Origin: Macrostomum hystrix
Taxonomy: Eukaryota > Platyhelminthes > Macrostomidae
Assembly (NCBI GenBank): GCA_950097015.1
Contig: CATNEN010000007.1
Span: forward strand, 11,285,001-11,349,000
DNA length: 64,000 bases
Direction: 5' to 3'
Below the pieces are notes generated by a model that was given only the letters and a program-made list of their open reading frames with translations, was not told the origin of the DNA and made no database searches. A program made the position numbers and the translations under genes. Below, piece by piece: positions 31,701-43,202 of the stretch; position 1 is the first letter of the stretch; each line of letters starts with the position of its first letter.

Positions 31701-34700
31701 TGCCTGGAGTGCGGATGCGGGACCGCTGGCGGGGCCACACAAAAACACAAAGAGAACTCACAGGCCGTGCGTAGGGGATTAGATAGAGGGGGAGAGTTGA
31801 GTGGGCTAGCGGTAAAAAGAGCAGCTCAAGCTTGTAGCGGCTGATGCCCAATTAGATAAACTTTCCTTCAAGCGCTTGCAGGTTTGCCTCTGGTTTGAGT
31901 GTAGCGAACTGCCTACAGCGGGCGGCTCTCCGAGCTGCCGCCGCCGCAGGGCGCTGCCGGTGCAAAATTGCCGTGAATTTTGCAAATCGGCCCTGCCGAG
32001 TTTGCTACAGTCCCCTGCCCGCCCTCCGCTCCCTGGGGGCAAGCTGACGCAAGGGGAGCTCTTTGACATCAGCAAATCTAATTGGAGCTTGTTGGGATTC
32101 TTTCCTCCACAGGGAGGCCCTCCCGACTCTTCCCGCGACGGCGGCTCACCTGACACGGCCAGCTGGTGCCGCTCGCGCAGCCCGGCCTCCTTGGCCTCGG
32201 CCAGCAGCGAGCCAGAGTCGTCAGAATCCTCGCTGTCGCTCTGGCCGCCCGAGATGCCGCCCTGCTGCTGCCTGCTCCTGTGGGACAGTGGAGGATTATC
32301 GGGACTCTTGGATTATCGGGACTCTTGGTTTATCGGGACTCTTGGATTATCGGGACTCTTGGATTATCGGGACTCTTGGATTATCGGGACTCTTGGATTT
32401 TCGGGACTCTTGGATTATCGGGACTCTTGGATTATCGGGACTCTTGGATTATCGGGACTCTTGGATTATCGGGACTCTTGGATTATCGGGACTCTTGGAT
32501 TATCGGGACTCTTGGATTATCGGGACTCTTGGATTTTCGGGACTCTTGGATTATCGGGACTCTTGGATTATCGGGACTCTTGGATTATCGGGACTCTTGG
32601 ATTATCGGGACTCTTGGATTATCGGGACTCTTGGATTATCGGGACTCTTGGATTATCGGGACTCTTGGATTATCGGGACTCTTGGATTATCGGGACTCTT
32701 GGATTATCGGGACTCTTGGATTATCGGGACTCTTGGATTATCGGGACTCTTGGATTATCGGGACTCTTGGATTATCGGGACTCTTGGATTATCGGGACTC
32801 TTGGATTATCGGGACTCTTGGATTATCGGGACTCTTGGATTTTCGGGACTCTTGGATTATCAGGACTCTTGGATTATCGGGACTCTTGGATTTTCGGGAC
32901 TCTTGGATTATCGGGACTCTTGGATTATCGGGACTCTTGGATTATCGGGACTCTTGGATTATCGGGACTCTTGGATTATCGGGACTCTTGGATTATCGGG
33001 ACTCAAGTTAAGCAATATATTTCTTGCGCTTTGTTCTGTTTAATTTCGCGGTCGCAAAAGCTACAGTCGATTCATGCTAACTGGAATCGAACCTCAGACC
33101 AAGTTGCTGCGCTACGCAAACCCGAATCCCAGCTTCATCCTCGTCTCTCCCGCCTCCCTCAGCACGGCAAGAGCCCAGAAATTACAAAGATGCACACACA
33201 CAGACGCGCCAACCCCATTAGCTGTCGCCCGGCCAAGCGTCGCATTGTGCCGCATTGACACGGCCGGCACTCGGGCCTGGAAAATGTTTGCAAATCAGAG
33301 CAGCCCGGCGCCTCGACCGCGCAGCGACAACTGCAGCTTGAGGGGATTGGGGGGAGGCGAGAGGGGAGACAGCGGGGAGGCGAGAAATCGGCTCCTTCAA
33401 CGCCGCCGGGCTGCCTGGCGTCACAAAACCGCACGCAGCTCCAGCGCCTCTGGCGAGACGCGCACGCGATCTTGGCGCGGCCGACAACCGCGGAGCTGCA
33501 CTGACTGCGGGATCCGGGATGCGGGCTCCTCCGCTCTTCTTCCTTTTCCCCTTGTCTCCAGTGGGTCTCGCCCCCCCTATTTACCCCCTCCCAAAGCCGA
33601 CTGCCCCTGTGCTGTGGTAACTGGGCGGAGCGGAGGGACGGGCGTTGGCGCCCAAATTCTCCCCAAGTGTCAATCAAACAAACACAACAAATGCCTGTGC
33701 TCACGCGAATTTTCCCTCCCATTCACGCGCCCCACCCCGCGTCACTTCTGCTCATTGTGGGCTTGTTATTCTCCTATTCTTTCCTGTTTGCCTCCAACTT
33801 CACCGAGACTCGCGGGGCAACAAGGGCTGGGTGGCTGATCTTTTGTCTATGGCCGAACCCGGCGCCACTCACTTCTTGTTGTCTCTCCTGCCTGAGCCGG
33901 TGTCGCGGAATCCCTTGGCGAAAGGGTTGTTGTCGATCTTCAGCTGTGTGATCTGCGGGTCGGAGGGGCGGCAATGGCCGGTTCAGACTGGACTCTCAGC
34001 ACCCGGGGTGACCGAGTTCGAATCCGTGAAAAATTGCGCTAACGAGAGAGGAGGAGAGAGATGTCAACGAGGGACCTGTAATTCCCAAAAACATCTGTAA
34101 ACAGCCTCCCAGCATGTTCGAGCTGAGTTATGGGAACAAACTCCCAACTCATGAAGAGGGAAGGAAAAAAAAGAGCCTCGCGCAGCTCTCGGTGCTAACG
34201 AGATGTCTGTCAAAATGTTTTTTTCTTGCAGGCGGGCGGGCAGGTGGCGGGGCTGGCACCGCGGCCGCCAGCAGGTGCCGGCAGAAATTCACAGCTTCCC
34301 CGAGCCTCATTAAAATTTCACGTTGAGCGGGGTGTCACGAACTCGCCTGCGCCCCGCCAGTTATTTTTTTGCGCTGTTTCAAAAAAACTTTTCTCCCGTA
34401 AAATTTGGTGATTTTGTAATTAATTTAGCCTGGCGAGTGTTTCACCTGCATTTCATCTGCATTCTTGAGCTCATGTTGAAGAGTCCGGCCGTGACTGGCA
34501 CTGACTCAACACAGATCCCATTTTGTTTGTTGATCCCAACGGGAAATATCTACAGGTATTGTATTGCGTGCAGCCCAAATCCCAGCCATAGCTCACCTTC
34601 TCGTTCTGGTAGGCCGTGACTGCAATAAATTCTGTCTCCTTGAACTGGTGAGTCTCCACCTGGCACCAGGGCAGCTTGGCCAGGTCGTCAGCGCGTACCA

Positions 34701-37289
34701 GGTGGAATCTGGTGCGGTACTTGTGCATGCTGTTCAGGACCGTCTGCAGATTGGCAGGGATTGAGGCCTAATCACTCAAGCACCACCGATTCACGGTCCC
34801 TGACCACCGATTCACGATCCCTGACCACCGATTCACGATCCCTGACCACCGATTCACGATCCCTGACCACCGATTCACGATCCCTAACCACCGATTCACG
34901 ATCCCTAACCACCGATTCACGATCCCTGACCACCGATTCACGATCCCTGACCACGATTCACGATCCCTAACCACCGATTCACGATCCCTGACCACCGATT
35001 CACGATCCCTGACCACGATTCACGATCCCTAACCACCGATTCACGATCCCTGACCACCGATTCACGATCCCTGACCACCGATTCACGATCCCTGACCACG
35101 ATTCACGATCCCTAACCACCGATTCACGATCCCTGACCACCGATTCACGATCCCTGACCACGATTCACGATCAAATGGGCAGTGAGTCAAAGTCCCGCAG
35201 CTCACATATCCGTGCTTGTCGGCAATGTTGTTGGTTAGCTTGAGCTTGTGAAAGGAGATCACTTTGCTCATCCACTGCTCTCCGGCCGCCGGACTGTCCG
35301 GGTGGATGTACATCCGCTTGGCCGGCTCCGGGTCCGCCTTGCCGGCCACCGTCCACTTGCCCGAGTGAAATTTGTACCGGTTCTCATCGCAGGGCACCAC
35401 GTCCATCAGCAGGATGTACTTTGACTTCGGGTCCAGGCCGCTGATGCGCAGTTTGAAGGCCGGGAACATGCGCCTGCGGGTGGCGCGGAGATTGGAGAAG
35501 ACTAGAGTAGAGTGTAGTAGAGTGGAGTAGAGTGGAGTAGAGTGGGGTAGAGTGGAGTAGAGTGGGGTAGAGTGGAGTAGAGTGGGGTAGAGTGGAGTAG
35601 AGTGGGGTAGAGTGGAGTAGAGTGGGGTAGAGTGGAGTAGAGTGGGGTAGAGTGGAGTAGAGTGGGGTAGAGTGGAGTAGAGTGGGGTAGAGTGGAGTAG
35701 AGTGGGGTAGAGTGGAGTAGAGTGGGGTAGAGTGGAGGAGTTACTATTGCAGACAGCAGGACAAACCGTGCGCTATCAGGTTCAAGTGCTAATTCCCAAT
35801 CTGCTAAGCTGCTAACTTAACACGTGCAGTGACTGAGGCAACTGACAAACCTGACTACCAATGTGACAGACTGACACACAGGTCTGCGGTGTCACTGCCC
35901 CCACTGACGGCACGCCCACTGCTACAGTGCGCCGCTGTGCTATCTGATTTATCCCTGTTTTGAGTTGTCACTTGCTCAAGCTTTCTGGTTGGGGGTTGGG
36001 CCGATTTGCACAGATTGCTCAGTTTGATAAGACTGCTCACACAACTGATGCTTTCTCAATGGTTATTCCAGATTTGCAATGTAACGGAACTTACTTCATT
36101 GGGAGGGGCACTGCAGACTGATTGACAGCTAGCTGGGCATATAATCAGCTGAGCTGATAGTGAGAAGTAGACGACAGGTAGGGATAGTAGCCAAATTTTT
36201 AGGCAAACCAAGCAAAAAAGTAGGAAAACTTTAGAACAGTATTGGAGTTGAGACAGAGGAGTTGATATAGGGTAAAGTGGAGACAGGGTAGAGTGGAGAC
36301 AGGGTAGAGTGGAGACAGGGTAGAGTGGAGACAGGGTAGAGTGGAGACAGGGTAGAGTGGAGACAGGGTAGAGTGGAGACAGGGTAGAGTGGAGACAGGG
36401 TAGAGTGGAGACAGGGTAGAGTGGAGACAGGGTAGAGTGGAGACAGGGTAGAGTGGAGACAGGGTAGAGTGGAGACAGGGTAGAGTGGAGACAGGGTAGA
36501 GTGGAGACAGGGTAGAGTGGAGACAGGGTAGAGTGGAGACAGGGTAGAGTGGAGACAGGGTAGAGTGGAGACAGGGTAGAGTGGAGACAGGGTAGAGTGG
36601 AGACAGGGTAGAGTGGAGACAGGGTAGAGTGGAGACAGGGTAGAGTGGAGACAGGGTAGAGTGGAGACAGGGTAGAGTGGAGACAGGGTAGAGTGGAGAC
36701 AGGGTAGAGTGGAGACAGGGTAGAGTGGAGACAGGGTAGAGTGGAGACAGGGTAGAGTGGAGACAGGGTAGAGTGGAGACAGGGTAGCATTGTGACAGAC
36801 ATGAATATTGAATTGAGCCAAGCCGGGTCTGATTGCAATCTGTGAGCTGTGTCAAATGGTTGCGCAAGCTCGCGGGGCATGATTAACCCCTAGCCCTGCA
36901 GAGATCGCTGAGATAAGGCGGTGGGAATCGTGTCTGTGAGCTGTGGGAACAATGGCCACTGTTTGGGGCACGGATGTAGCAACCGCTGGCCTCTTTATTA
37001 TTGAAGATTCTCGAGCTGCCCATTGTCGCGGTTGTTGATTTAAAAAAGCAGCCTTGCATGCATGGAGGCGATATTCGCGAAAATCTCTTTGAGGGACTTG
37101 TCATCCCGCGGCGGCTCATCTTCAAGCCCTCCTTGCCTGGCCTCTTTGTCCGCCCAGTCATCCAGGTGTGCTCTGCTCAAATCGGTGATTTTTTATTCGG
37201 CTGCAGTTGCTATGCGACTTCTGTGCGGCCACTTAACTACAGGATTCGAAAGAATTTTCTGCGCTGAATTCGAGTTTTTTGCGGGTGTC

Positions 37290-37329
<40 letters not shown>

Positions 37330-38406
37330 GGCTGCTGCTTCACTGAAGATTCACGGCAAACACTCGCGTCTCGAGTTGAGAGATTAAAAAAGACGAACGG
37401 CAAAAGGATGCCTTTGTAGTTGAATTGAAGAGGCCTTCACAACCTCAGCAACTGCTCCATCAATTGTCTTAAATTAAAGAGCTCAATTTGTGTCCCATCA
37501 GATCTAATAAGCAAGTGGCTTTTCAACTGCTCCTCATCTTAGTGTTATAGATCCGATATTTGCAGGGTACATATAAGATTTACCTGATTTGCTATTGTAA
37601 ACTTTTATATCATATAAATAATTTCAGATTTGATGGTGCTAGTTACAGATCTATAGGCGGTGGGAGTTACAGATCTATAGGCGTGGGAGTTACAGATCTA
37701 TAGGCGGTGGGAGTTACAGATCTATAGGCGTGGGAGTTACAGATCTATAGGCGTGGGAGTTACAGATCTATAGGCGGTGGGAGTTACAGATCTATAGGCG
37801 GTGCTAGTTACAGATCTATAGGCGTGGGAGTTTCAGATCTATAGGCGTGGGAGTTACAGATATATAGGCGTGGGAGTTACAGATCTATAGGCGTGGGAGT
37901 TACAGATCTATCGGCGTGGGAGTTACAGATCTATCGGCGTGGGAGTTACAGATCTATAGGCGTGGGAGTTACAGATCTATAGGCGTGGGAGTTACAGATC
38001 TATAGGCGTGGGAGTTACAGATCTATTGACGGTCTTCTCACCTGCCGGACTTGGTGATGACCATCTCTGTGCCCAGCTCGTAGAACTGCCTCCACAGCGG
38101 CAGCTCCGCCAGCTCCACCTCCGGGCTGTCCTTTTTCCGCACGGCCTTCTCCTCGTCGCGAATCTGCTGCAGGTACTGCGGCGTGACGCTGGGCGGCAGC
38201 GGGAACTGGCCGCCCATGTGCTGGTAGGTCTGCAGCAGCTGGTCGGACGACAGCCGCCAGCCGCCGGCGCCGCCTCCGCCGGCGCTGCCGTTGATGCCGC
38301 CGGGAAAGCCGCCAGGCAAGCTGAATGGCGCCGGCAGGCCGAATCGGGAGCTCCAGAAGGCGGACTGGCGAGCCCCGCTGGGCGAAGCGAATGGCGAGTC
38401 GAACAT
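27996..38406 (-). CDS. tbx2/3: Tbx2/3 (optomotor-blind) family T-box transcription factor, 6 coding exons
   Basis: A nuclear DNA-binding factor; Tbx2/3 proteins are usually repressors in patterning. Coding exons on the minus strand: 38406-38042, 35473-35206, 34743-34597, 33952-33873, 32277-32150, 28747-27996. Phases agree and total 1740 nt (579 residues plus stop). The T-box runs from about residue 98 ([20 protein letters not shown]) through [87 protein letters not shown] and [19 protein letters not shown]. HPDSPAxGEQWM, NNIxDKHG and VRAxDxxKLP point to Tbx2/3 rather than Tbx4/5, Tbx1/20 or Brachyury. After the T-box come an acidic/serine patch ([11 protein letters not shown]), a histidine/glutamine stretch, proline runs and a 19-alanine tract. 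The final residues are HQIMSD. Family assignment and exon chain are strong. Confidence 0.95.
28748..32149. other. tbx2/3 intron 5, GC-rich and free of arrays
   Basis: This is the largest intron in the window that lacks a minisatellite. It is GC-rich with many short open frames in all phases, which is expected from composition. No conserved exon recognised. Regulatory content is possible but not visible. Confidence 0.5.
32150..32277 (-). CDS. tbx2/3: tbx2/3 exon 5: acidic linker
   Basis: It encodes [20 protein letters not shown] followed by [20 protein letters not shown]. Acceptor cccacag, donor g|gtgagc. It was found by phase and splice sites; the linker itself is not conserved enough to prove it. 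Confidence 0.82.
32290..33004. repeat. 17-bp minisatellite in tbx2/3 intron 4
   Basis: About 42 copies of ttggattatcgggactc, highly uniform (a few ttttcg variants). It starts about 13-15 nt from the exon 5 acceptor. The 17-bp period makes all three plus frames read the same peptide (repeat artefact). Confidence 0.96.
33070..33120 (-). repeat. tRNA-like (SINE-type) fragment in tbx2/3 intron 4
   Basis: The minus strand carries ggttcgattcc, an exact B-box consensus, preceded by tagcgcagcaacttgg, which resembles an A box. The two boxes are too close for a functional tRNA. Confidence 0.45.
33873..33952 (-). CDS. tbx2/3: tbx2/3 exon 4: end of T-box
   Basis: An 80-nt exon encoding [19 protein letters not shown] and SGRRDNKK. 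It is too small to show up as a stand-alone reading frame. Acceptor cccgcag at 33953, donor aa|gtgagt at 33872. Confidence 0.95.
33985..34035 (+). repeat. tRNA-like (SINE-type) fragment in tbx2/3 intron 3
   Basis: The plus strand carries gagttcgaatcc (B-box type) after actggactctcagcacccgg. No complete cloverleaf. Probable tRNA-derived SINE remnant. Confidence 0.4.
34597..34743 (-). CDS. tbx2/3: tbx2/3 exon 3: T-box
   Basis: It encodes [20 protein letters not shown] through [13 protein letters not shown]. The join to exon 2 lies exactly where vertebrate TBX3 can include the optional exon 2a. Confidence 0.95.
34783..35172. repeat. 20-21 bp repeat in tbx2/3 intron 2
   Basis: About 19 copies of ccaccgattcacgatccctg with a 19-20 bp form lacking cc. 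It fills the intron to within about 35-40 nt of both splice sites. Confidence 0.93.
35206..35473 (-). CDS. tbx2/3: tbx2/3 exon 2: T-box core
   Basis: It encodes [14 protein letters not shown] to [11 protein letters not shown]. Acceptor cccgcag, donor tat|gtgagc, phase 0 out. Confidence 0.96.
35503..35740. repeat. 10/20-bp repeat in tbx2/3 intron 1
   Basis: Alternating tagagtggag and tagagtgggg, giving a 20-bp dimer repeated about 11 times. Confidence 0.93.
36262..36787. repeat. 16-bp repeat in tbx2/3 intron 1
   Basis: About 32 almost perfect copies of ggtagagtggagacag. The shared tagagtggag core suggests common origin with the array at 35503-35740, 520 bp away. Confidence 0.95.
37288..37332. 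repeat. (CTG)n microsatellite in tbx2/3 intron 1
   Basis: About 14 CTG units, interrupted once. Confidence 0.9.
37628..38030. repeat. 24-25 bp repeat in tbx2/3 intron 1
   Basis: About 16 copies of gttacagatctataggcgtg plus ggag. It ends about 12 nt from the exon 1 donor. Confidence 0.93.
38042..38406 (-). CDS. tbx2/3: tbx2/3 exon 1: N-terminus and start of T-box
   Basis: ATG at 38406-38404. It encodes a glycine/serine/proline-rich leader and the first T-box helix and strand up to KSG plus two bases of R. Donor ag|gtgaga at 38041. An intronic array comes within about 15 nt of this donor. Confidence 0.92.
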
Positions 38407-39426
38407 GGCAGGCTCTGAAAGTTCGTCTTCTGTCTGGCTGCAGGTGGGCGGCCTTCCGAATTTCTGGTAGCGCTGGGCCGCCGTCGCTCGCTCTATTATT
38501 CTGCTCAGCCCCGAACTGGCCGGATCTTCGCGTGGCCCCGGCTGGCCCTATTGGCTGTGCCGGCCCGGCTGCTCCCATTGGTTCGCGGTGAGCAGATTCA
38601 GCCAACCCCCACTCCGCTCCAGAAAGCAGCCGCCGCGGCTGCTCCAAGTCAAGCCGGGTCCCACCCCACCCTCCGCTCAGCCCGAAAGGCGCCGCTCTGG
38701 CTGACAAGGCAGGCGGGCTGGGCTGCCGGGCACCGCTGTGAGCTGAGCTACCAGATCATAAAACTGTCACTGTAATGCCACCATCATCGCGCGCTCTCCC
38801 GGCACAGAAGAGGCAATTTTCTTTTCTTGTCCACTTAAACCTTGACAAGAACACTTGTCAGGCGCCTCTGGCCTGTCTAAGAGGCGCATCGGCGGGGAGA
38901 GGCCGTTGCTGCTGCCGCAGCCGCTTGCTCTGGTTCGAGCAGGCAGACAGACAGGCGGGCAGCGGAGGGCGGGGAACAATGGGCTTCTCAGGCAAGTGGG
39001 ACAGGGAGACATTCGCACGAGACTAACAGAGCCGCAGGTCCGCGCCTAATTTGCCGCTTTTGATGAAGCCACGCTCGGTGGATGTGTAAAATTGTATGTT
39101 TTACAGCTTGTCAGACTCTCTGGCACCGGCCCCAGAGCAATGATTGAGCAAGCTCGACCCCGGGGCCAACCCCACCTGCCCGCCCGACCCAATGGCCCAG
39201 CTTGCCTGCTGCGGCTATTCAAGCGCCTGGGCGCGACATTGGCGCCAGGCAGATGCCTGAGCCTGATAATAAGGCCTGTTAGAGAATTCCCAAAGCACTG
39301 CGGCCTCACCTGACCCAGTTGGCCATGCAGGTGCTGAAAACACGAAAACAAAATGTTGCTTTTTGTCTGAGTATTAAACTCTGCGTTTCCTGATTTTATT
39401 TGCTCATTGCATAGTAAAACTGCATA

Positions 39427-39822
39427 GTGCTGACACCCTCCCGACTCTCCTGTCAGATCCACTGCTGACACCCTCCCGACTCTCTTGTCAGATCCACTGC
39501 TGACACCCTCCCGACTCTCTTGTCAGATCCACTGCTGACACCCTCCCGACTCTCTTGTCAGATCCACTGCTGACACCCTCCCGACTCTCTTGTCAGATCC
39601 ACTGCTGACACCCTCCCGACTCTCTTGTCAGATCCACAGCTGACACCCTCCCGACTCTCTTGTCAGATCCACAGCTGACACCCTCCCGACTCTCTTGTCA
39701 GATCCACAGCTGACACCCTCCCGACTCTCTTGTCAGATCCACAGCTGACACCCTCCCGACTCTCTTGTCAGATCCACAGCTGACACCTCCCGACTCTCTT
39801 GTCAGATCCACAGCTGACACCC
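39427..39822. repeat. 35-bp minisatellite
   Basis: About 11 copies of ctgacaccctcccgactctc followed by ttgtcagatccactg. The arms ctgaca and tgtcag are self-complementary within each unit. Confidence 0.93.
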
Positions 39823-40885
39823 GGGTTGTGATTGAGTATGAATTGCGGCAGTCACAATGATAATGCATTTGGCAGCAGGAGCAATTTTCTTCGGTTTCCG
39901 GGGACATCCGGGGACATTGTCATGGGGCAGGAGAGGCCTTTAACGTTGGTTTAGCATGCAAGCCTATGCTGCTGAGCTATTGATTGACCATTGCTCTGTT
40001 TGAACACTTGCCTGTCCTGATCAAACAAGCTCCAATGCCGCGCCTGTTTGGGATTTCTCAAGGCGGATAATAAAAGGGAATATAAACTCACACTTGAACT
40101 TTGAGCACCCAGCGAAGGTGAGTTTGCGAAAGCGGGACCGGCAAGTCCTGACCAAGGATGGACCGGGATTGTCTGCGGGCCTTGACAACAAGACGGTACA
40201 GAGTGGAAAAGCATGCAAATCTTTTAAAGCGATAATATCTACCCCCATATTGCGAGTTACAGATCCCATAATACTAATCCCCATTGAGCACAGCTGGTAC
40301 ACTGAGGCTTGAGCATGTGGGCTGTAAAATGCATTGAGTAGCCCGGGCAGCCTTTAATCTGATAATGTAGTGCTAACAACAACAACACCATGCTAGGGCC
40401 TGCCCAGTGTTTGCGGACAAAGAGATCCGACATTTTACACATGCTCAAACAATGACCAGCACCCCATAGACAGGCAGGGTGGCCAGGCCAGCTTGTTGCA
40501 CAACTTGTGCAATAGTCAGTGCGGCACAATATCCAAGCTGAGCCGCGTCACATTGCAGCTTATCGGCTGCTGTGCGCCTGTTGCGCCACGATTCTCACAT
40601 CCAACTCAATCCGATAGAATCACCTTCTGAGCATGCCATCAATTATTGTGCCTGCAGGTGTTAGTCGAATCGGGCTTTTTGTAATAAGCTTAGCACCTAG
40701 GAACTAAAGTCTGAGCAGGCTAAATTGTCCGCTGATAATTGGTGGCTGTTAAATTTGACACGAGGCCGTGTGTTTATGGCACTTTGTCATTACCACTTGC
40801 GTAACTCACTAAGTGTAGTCATGCGAGATGCTTGTTTATTGTTTCAACATGAATTTCTATATCCATGTGACACTTGCAGTAATGG

Positions 40886-41212
40886 GTAGTGAAGGGAGAC
40901 CGCAGGTAGTGAATGAAGAAAGCAGGTAGTGAATGAAGACAGCAGGTAGTGAAGGGAGACCGCAGGTAGTGAAGGGAGACAGCAGGTAGTGAAGGAAGAC
41001 AGCAGGTAGTGAATGAAGACAGCAGGTAGTGAAGGGAGACAGCAGGTAGTGAAGGGAGACAGCAGGTAGTGAATGAAGACAGCAGGTAGTGAAGGGAGAC
41101 AACAGGTAGTGAAGGGAGACAACAGGTAGTGAAGGGAGACAACAGGTAGTGAAGCAAGACAGCAGGTAGTGAAGGAAGACAGCAGATAGTGAAGGAAGAC
41201 AGCAGGTAGTGT
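40886..41212. repeat. 20-bp minisatellite
   Basis: About 16 copies of aggtagtgaagggagacagc with gaatgaag and gaaggaag variants. Confidence 0.93.
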
Positions 41213-43202
41213 CAACCAAAGCCATAAAATGTCAACCCGAGAAGCCACGAGCCCTGCGGCTGTCATTGAAATCGCTGAAGTGCTGAAGCCTGCAGTCGTA
41301 TTTCTGCAAGCGTATCGAAGGTTTCGCATATGCCTAGAGGCAGGTTTCGAAATTCTCTACACCGCGATTCAGACCGAGCGGCACAGACAGCTAGCTCACT
41401 TCTGTCGCAATAAAAATTGTAAAGCCAGCTTTGATACAGACAAGCCCTGGCCAGGCCTTACTCAACATATCGGCTCGCATGAACGGTGCGAATAGTTCCG
41501 AGAGAGCACAGACAGGGTCACGGCGCCGCTATCGTCTGACGCGGGAGAGGACCTGGCGGCTTTCCCGTCAAGGCCAGCGCTGCAGTGCCGCAGCTGAGCT
41601 GCTTCGGCAGCCGCTCACGCAGAAGCCACTTTGACAAGGAGGAGTGCGCCGGTGATAGGGGGGACTCACCGTCTCAGGCGTGGACCTGCCAACCCCAGCC
41701 GCCGTCACCGCCCGCAGACGGCGCCGCCCGTCGCGCCAAAAATCGCCGTGGGGTGGCGGGGCTGTTTGTGGTGGTGGGGGGGGGGAGCTGGCACTGAGAG
41801 CTCATGCTGAGTGCCGCGGCTGAGGGTGGGTGGGGCTTTTGAACTGCAGCCCCCGCTCCGGTGACCACAACACTGAGCGAGACAGCTACGGGACTTGGCG
41901 GGAGGGAGGGGTGGCGGCTGGTGCTGCCAGCATGCAGCCAGCCGTGATAAGCAGCATTGACGCAGGTGAGAAAGTGGCGCCGATTGACAAGGCTCCTGCA
42001 GCGCCCCTTCTCACTCCACGCTAGACTCACAGACTGCCGGGCCCGCAGTGTTAACGCGCCTGCTGAGCTGCCAGGGGTGGGCGGACAAGCCGCGCCATGC
42101 CAGAGGAGGGCAACACTGCAGGTCGGGCGGCGGCGGCGGCGGCAAAAGCAGCAGCAGCAGCAGTTGACGGGACGCGCGGGAACAGGGGGGCTGCGGTGTG
42201 TGCGCATGCGTGCGTGCGGCTTGCGTGTGACAGGGCGACTTGACGGCTGCGCCTGCCCTTCCTCATCCACAGCTGCCCTACCAGCTCTCATTGAAATCAG
42301 GAACTGCGACTTTGGCTGTGATATGCATCGGCCCGGGCCGTGCGCAGCTTGGCAAACGCGAGTGCCTGGCGGGCAGGGGGCCGTGTCGCCGTCCGAAGGC
42401 AGCGGGTCTCGAAACTGGTGCAGGAGGCAGTCTGCAGGTGCGGCAGTCGCCAAGCGCGGTACTCAATGCTGAATCGGCTGCAGACAGACGGAAGTGGTCG
42501 GGGTGGGTGCTGAACTCCTTCGCGATTTCCAATTGAAATTTGAAACAATAAAAAGCCCACAGCCTGATTAAAATTGCTTCTCAGCAGAAACAGGCGGGCG
42601 GTGACAGGGGAGACCCTGCAGCTTTGACGTGACAGCTCATGCCGCCGTGGCTGAGCAGTCCGCTCTAGCAATTAATTTGCAAAGTGATTTTCTTTGACAA
42701 AAATTCCACAGAAAGGGGAAACAAAGACGGCGCAGCCAGACGGGCGTCTCCAAGCTGTCGAGTCTGATGCCCGCCAGTTTAAAAAATTCTTTCACTTGTC
42801 AATCTCATTTTTTTAATTGGTTCGGCTGTAAGCTGCAGCAATGAGTCTGCTCACGTGAGCACTGGTTCCTAATACCTTCCCGGCGCACGCTGATGATAGG
42901 GCTAACATTTTCCACAAGCCCCGCGAACAAGTCTCACTTCGACGATACAGAAATTGACAGTACGACAGTACTTGTAGATATAAATAAATGAGCATCACTC
43001 TACTCAAAGTAGGGATCTAAGAAAACCGAAATTCTAGGTATCAGCCTAATTGCATACGAGCGAAAGAAAAATAGGAGCTTTTAGTCTATGGCAAATGTAC
43101 AGCGCAATAGCCTGCGAGTGCGAGAGAGCCTACTGGGCTAAAATAAAATGTTTGCTTGATTCTCAGTCGGCATCGCACGAAACAAGTGAAAGTTGTCAAT
43201 AT

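Larger units (their letters stand above)
38407..43200. other. tbx2/3 5' flank and intergenic
   Basis: GC-rich sequence upstream of tbx2/3, probably including its promoter and 5' UTR. Long open frames at 41.67-42.47 kb occur in several phases at once and look compositional. No conserved protein recognised. Confidence 0.45.

Noticed and set aside
29464-31748. Many open frames of 80-150 codons in tbx2/3 intron 5
   Set aside because: GC-rich DNA has few stops; frames overlap in all phases and show no conserved motif.
33070-33120. Functional tRNA gene
   Set aside because: A and B boxes are too close and no acceptor stem pairs; a SINE-type remnant fits better.
31876-33258. Plus-strand frames up to 460 codons ([12 protein letters not shown])
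   Set aside because: Generated by the 17-bp array in tbx2/3 intron 4, antisense to the gene.
34744-35205. Suspected missing 20 residues in the T-box between HGY and TVLN
   Set aside because: Most T-box proteins lack them; they correspond to the optional vertebrate TBX2/3 exon 2a, so the domain here is complete.
41674-42472. 259-codon minus-strand frame and 171-codon plus-strand frame in GC-rich DNA
   Set aside because: Overlapping frames on both strands, low-complexity Cys/Arg runs from (GCT/GGC) tracts, no domain.
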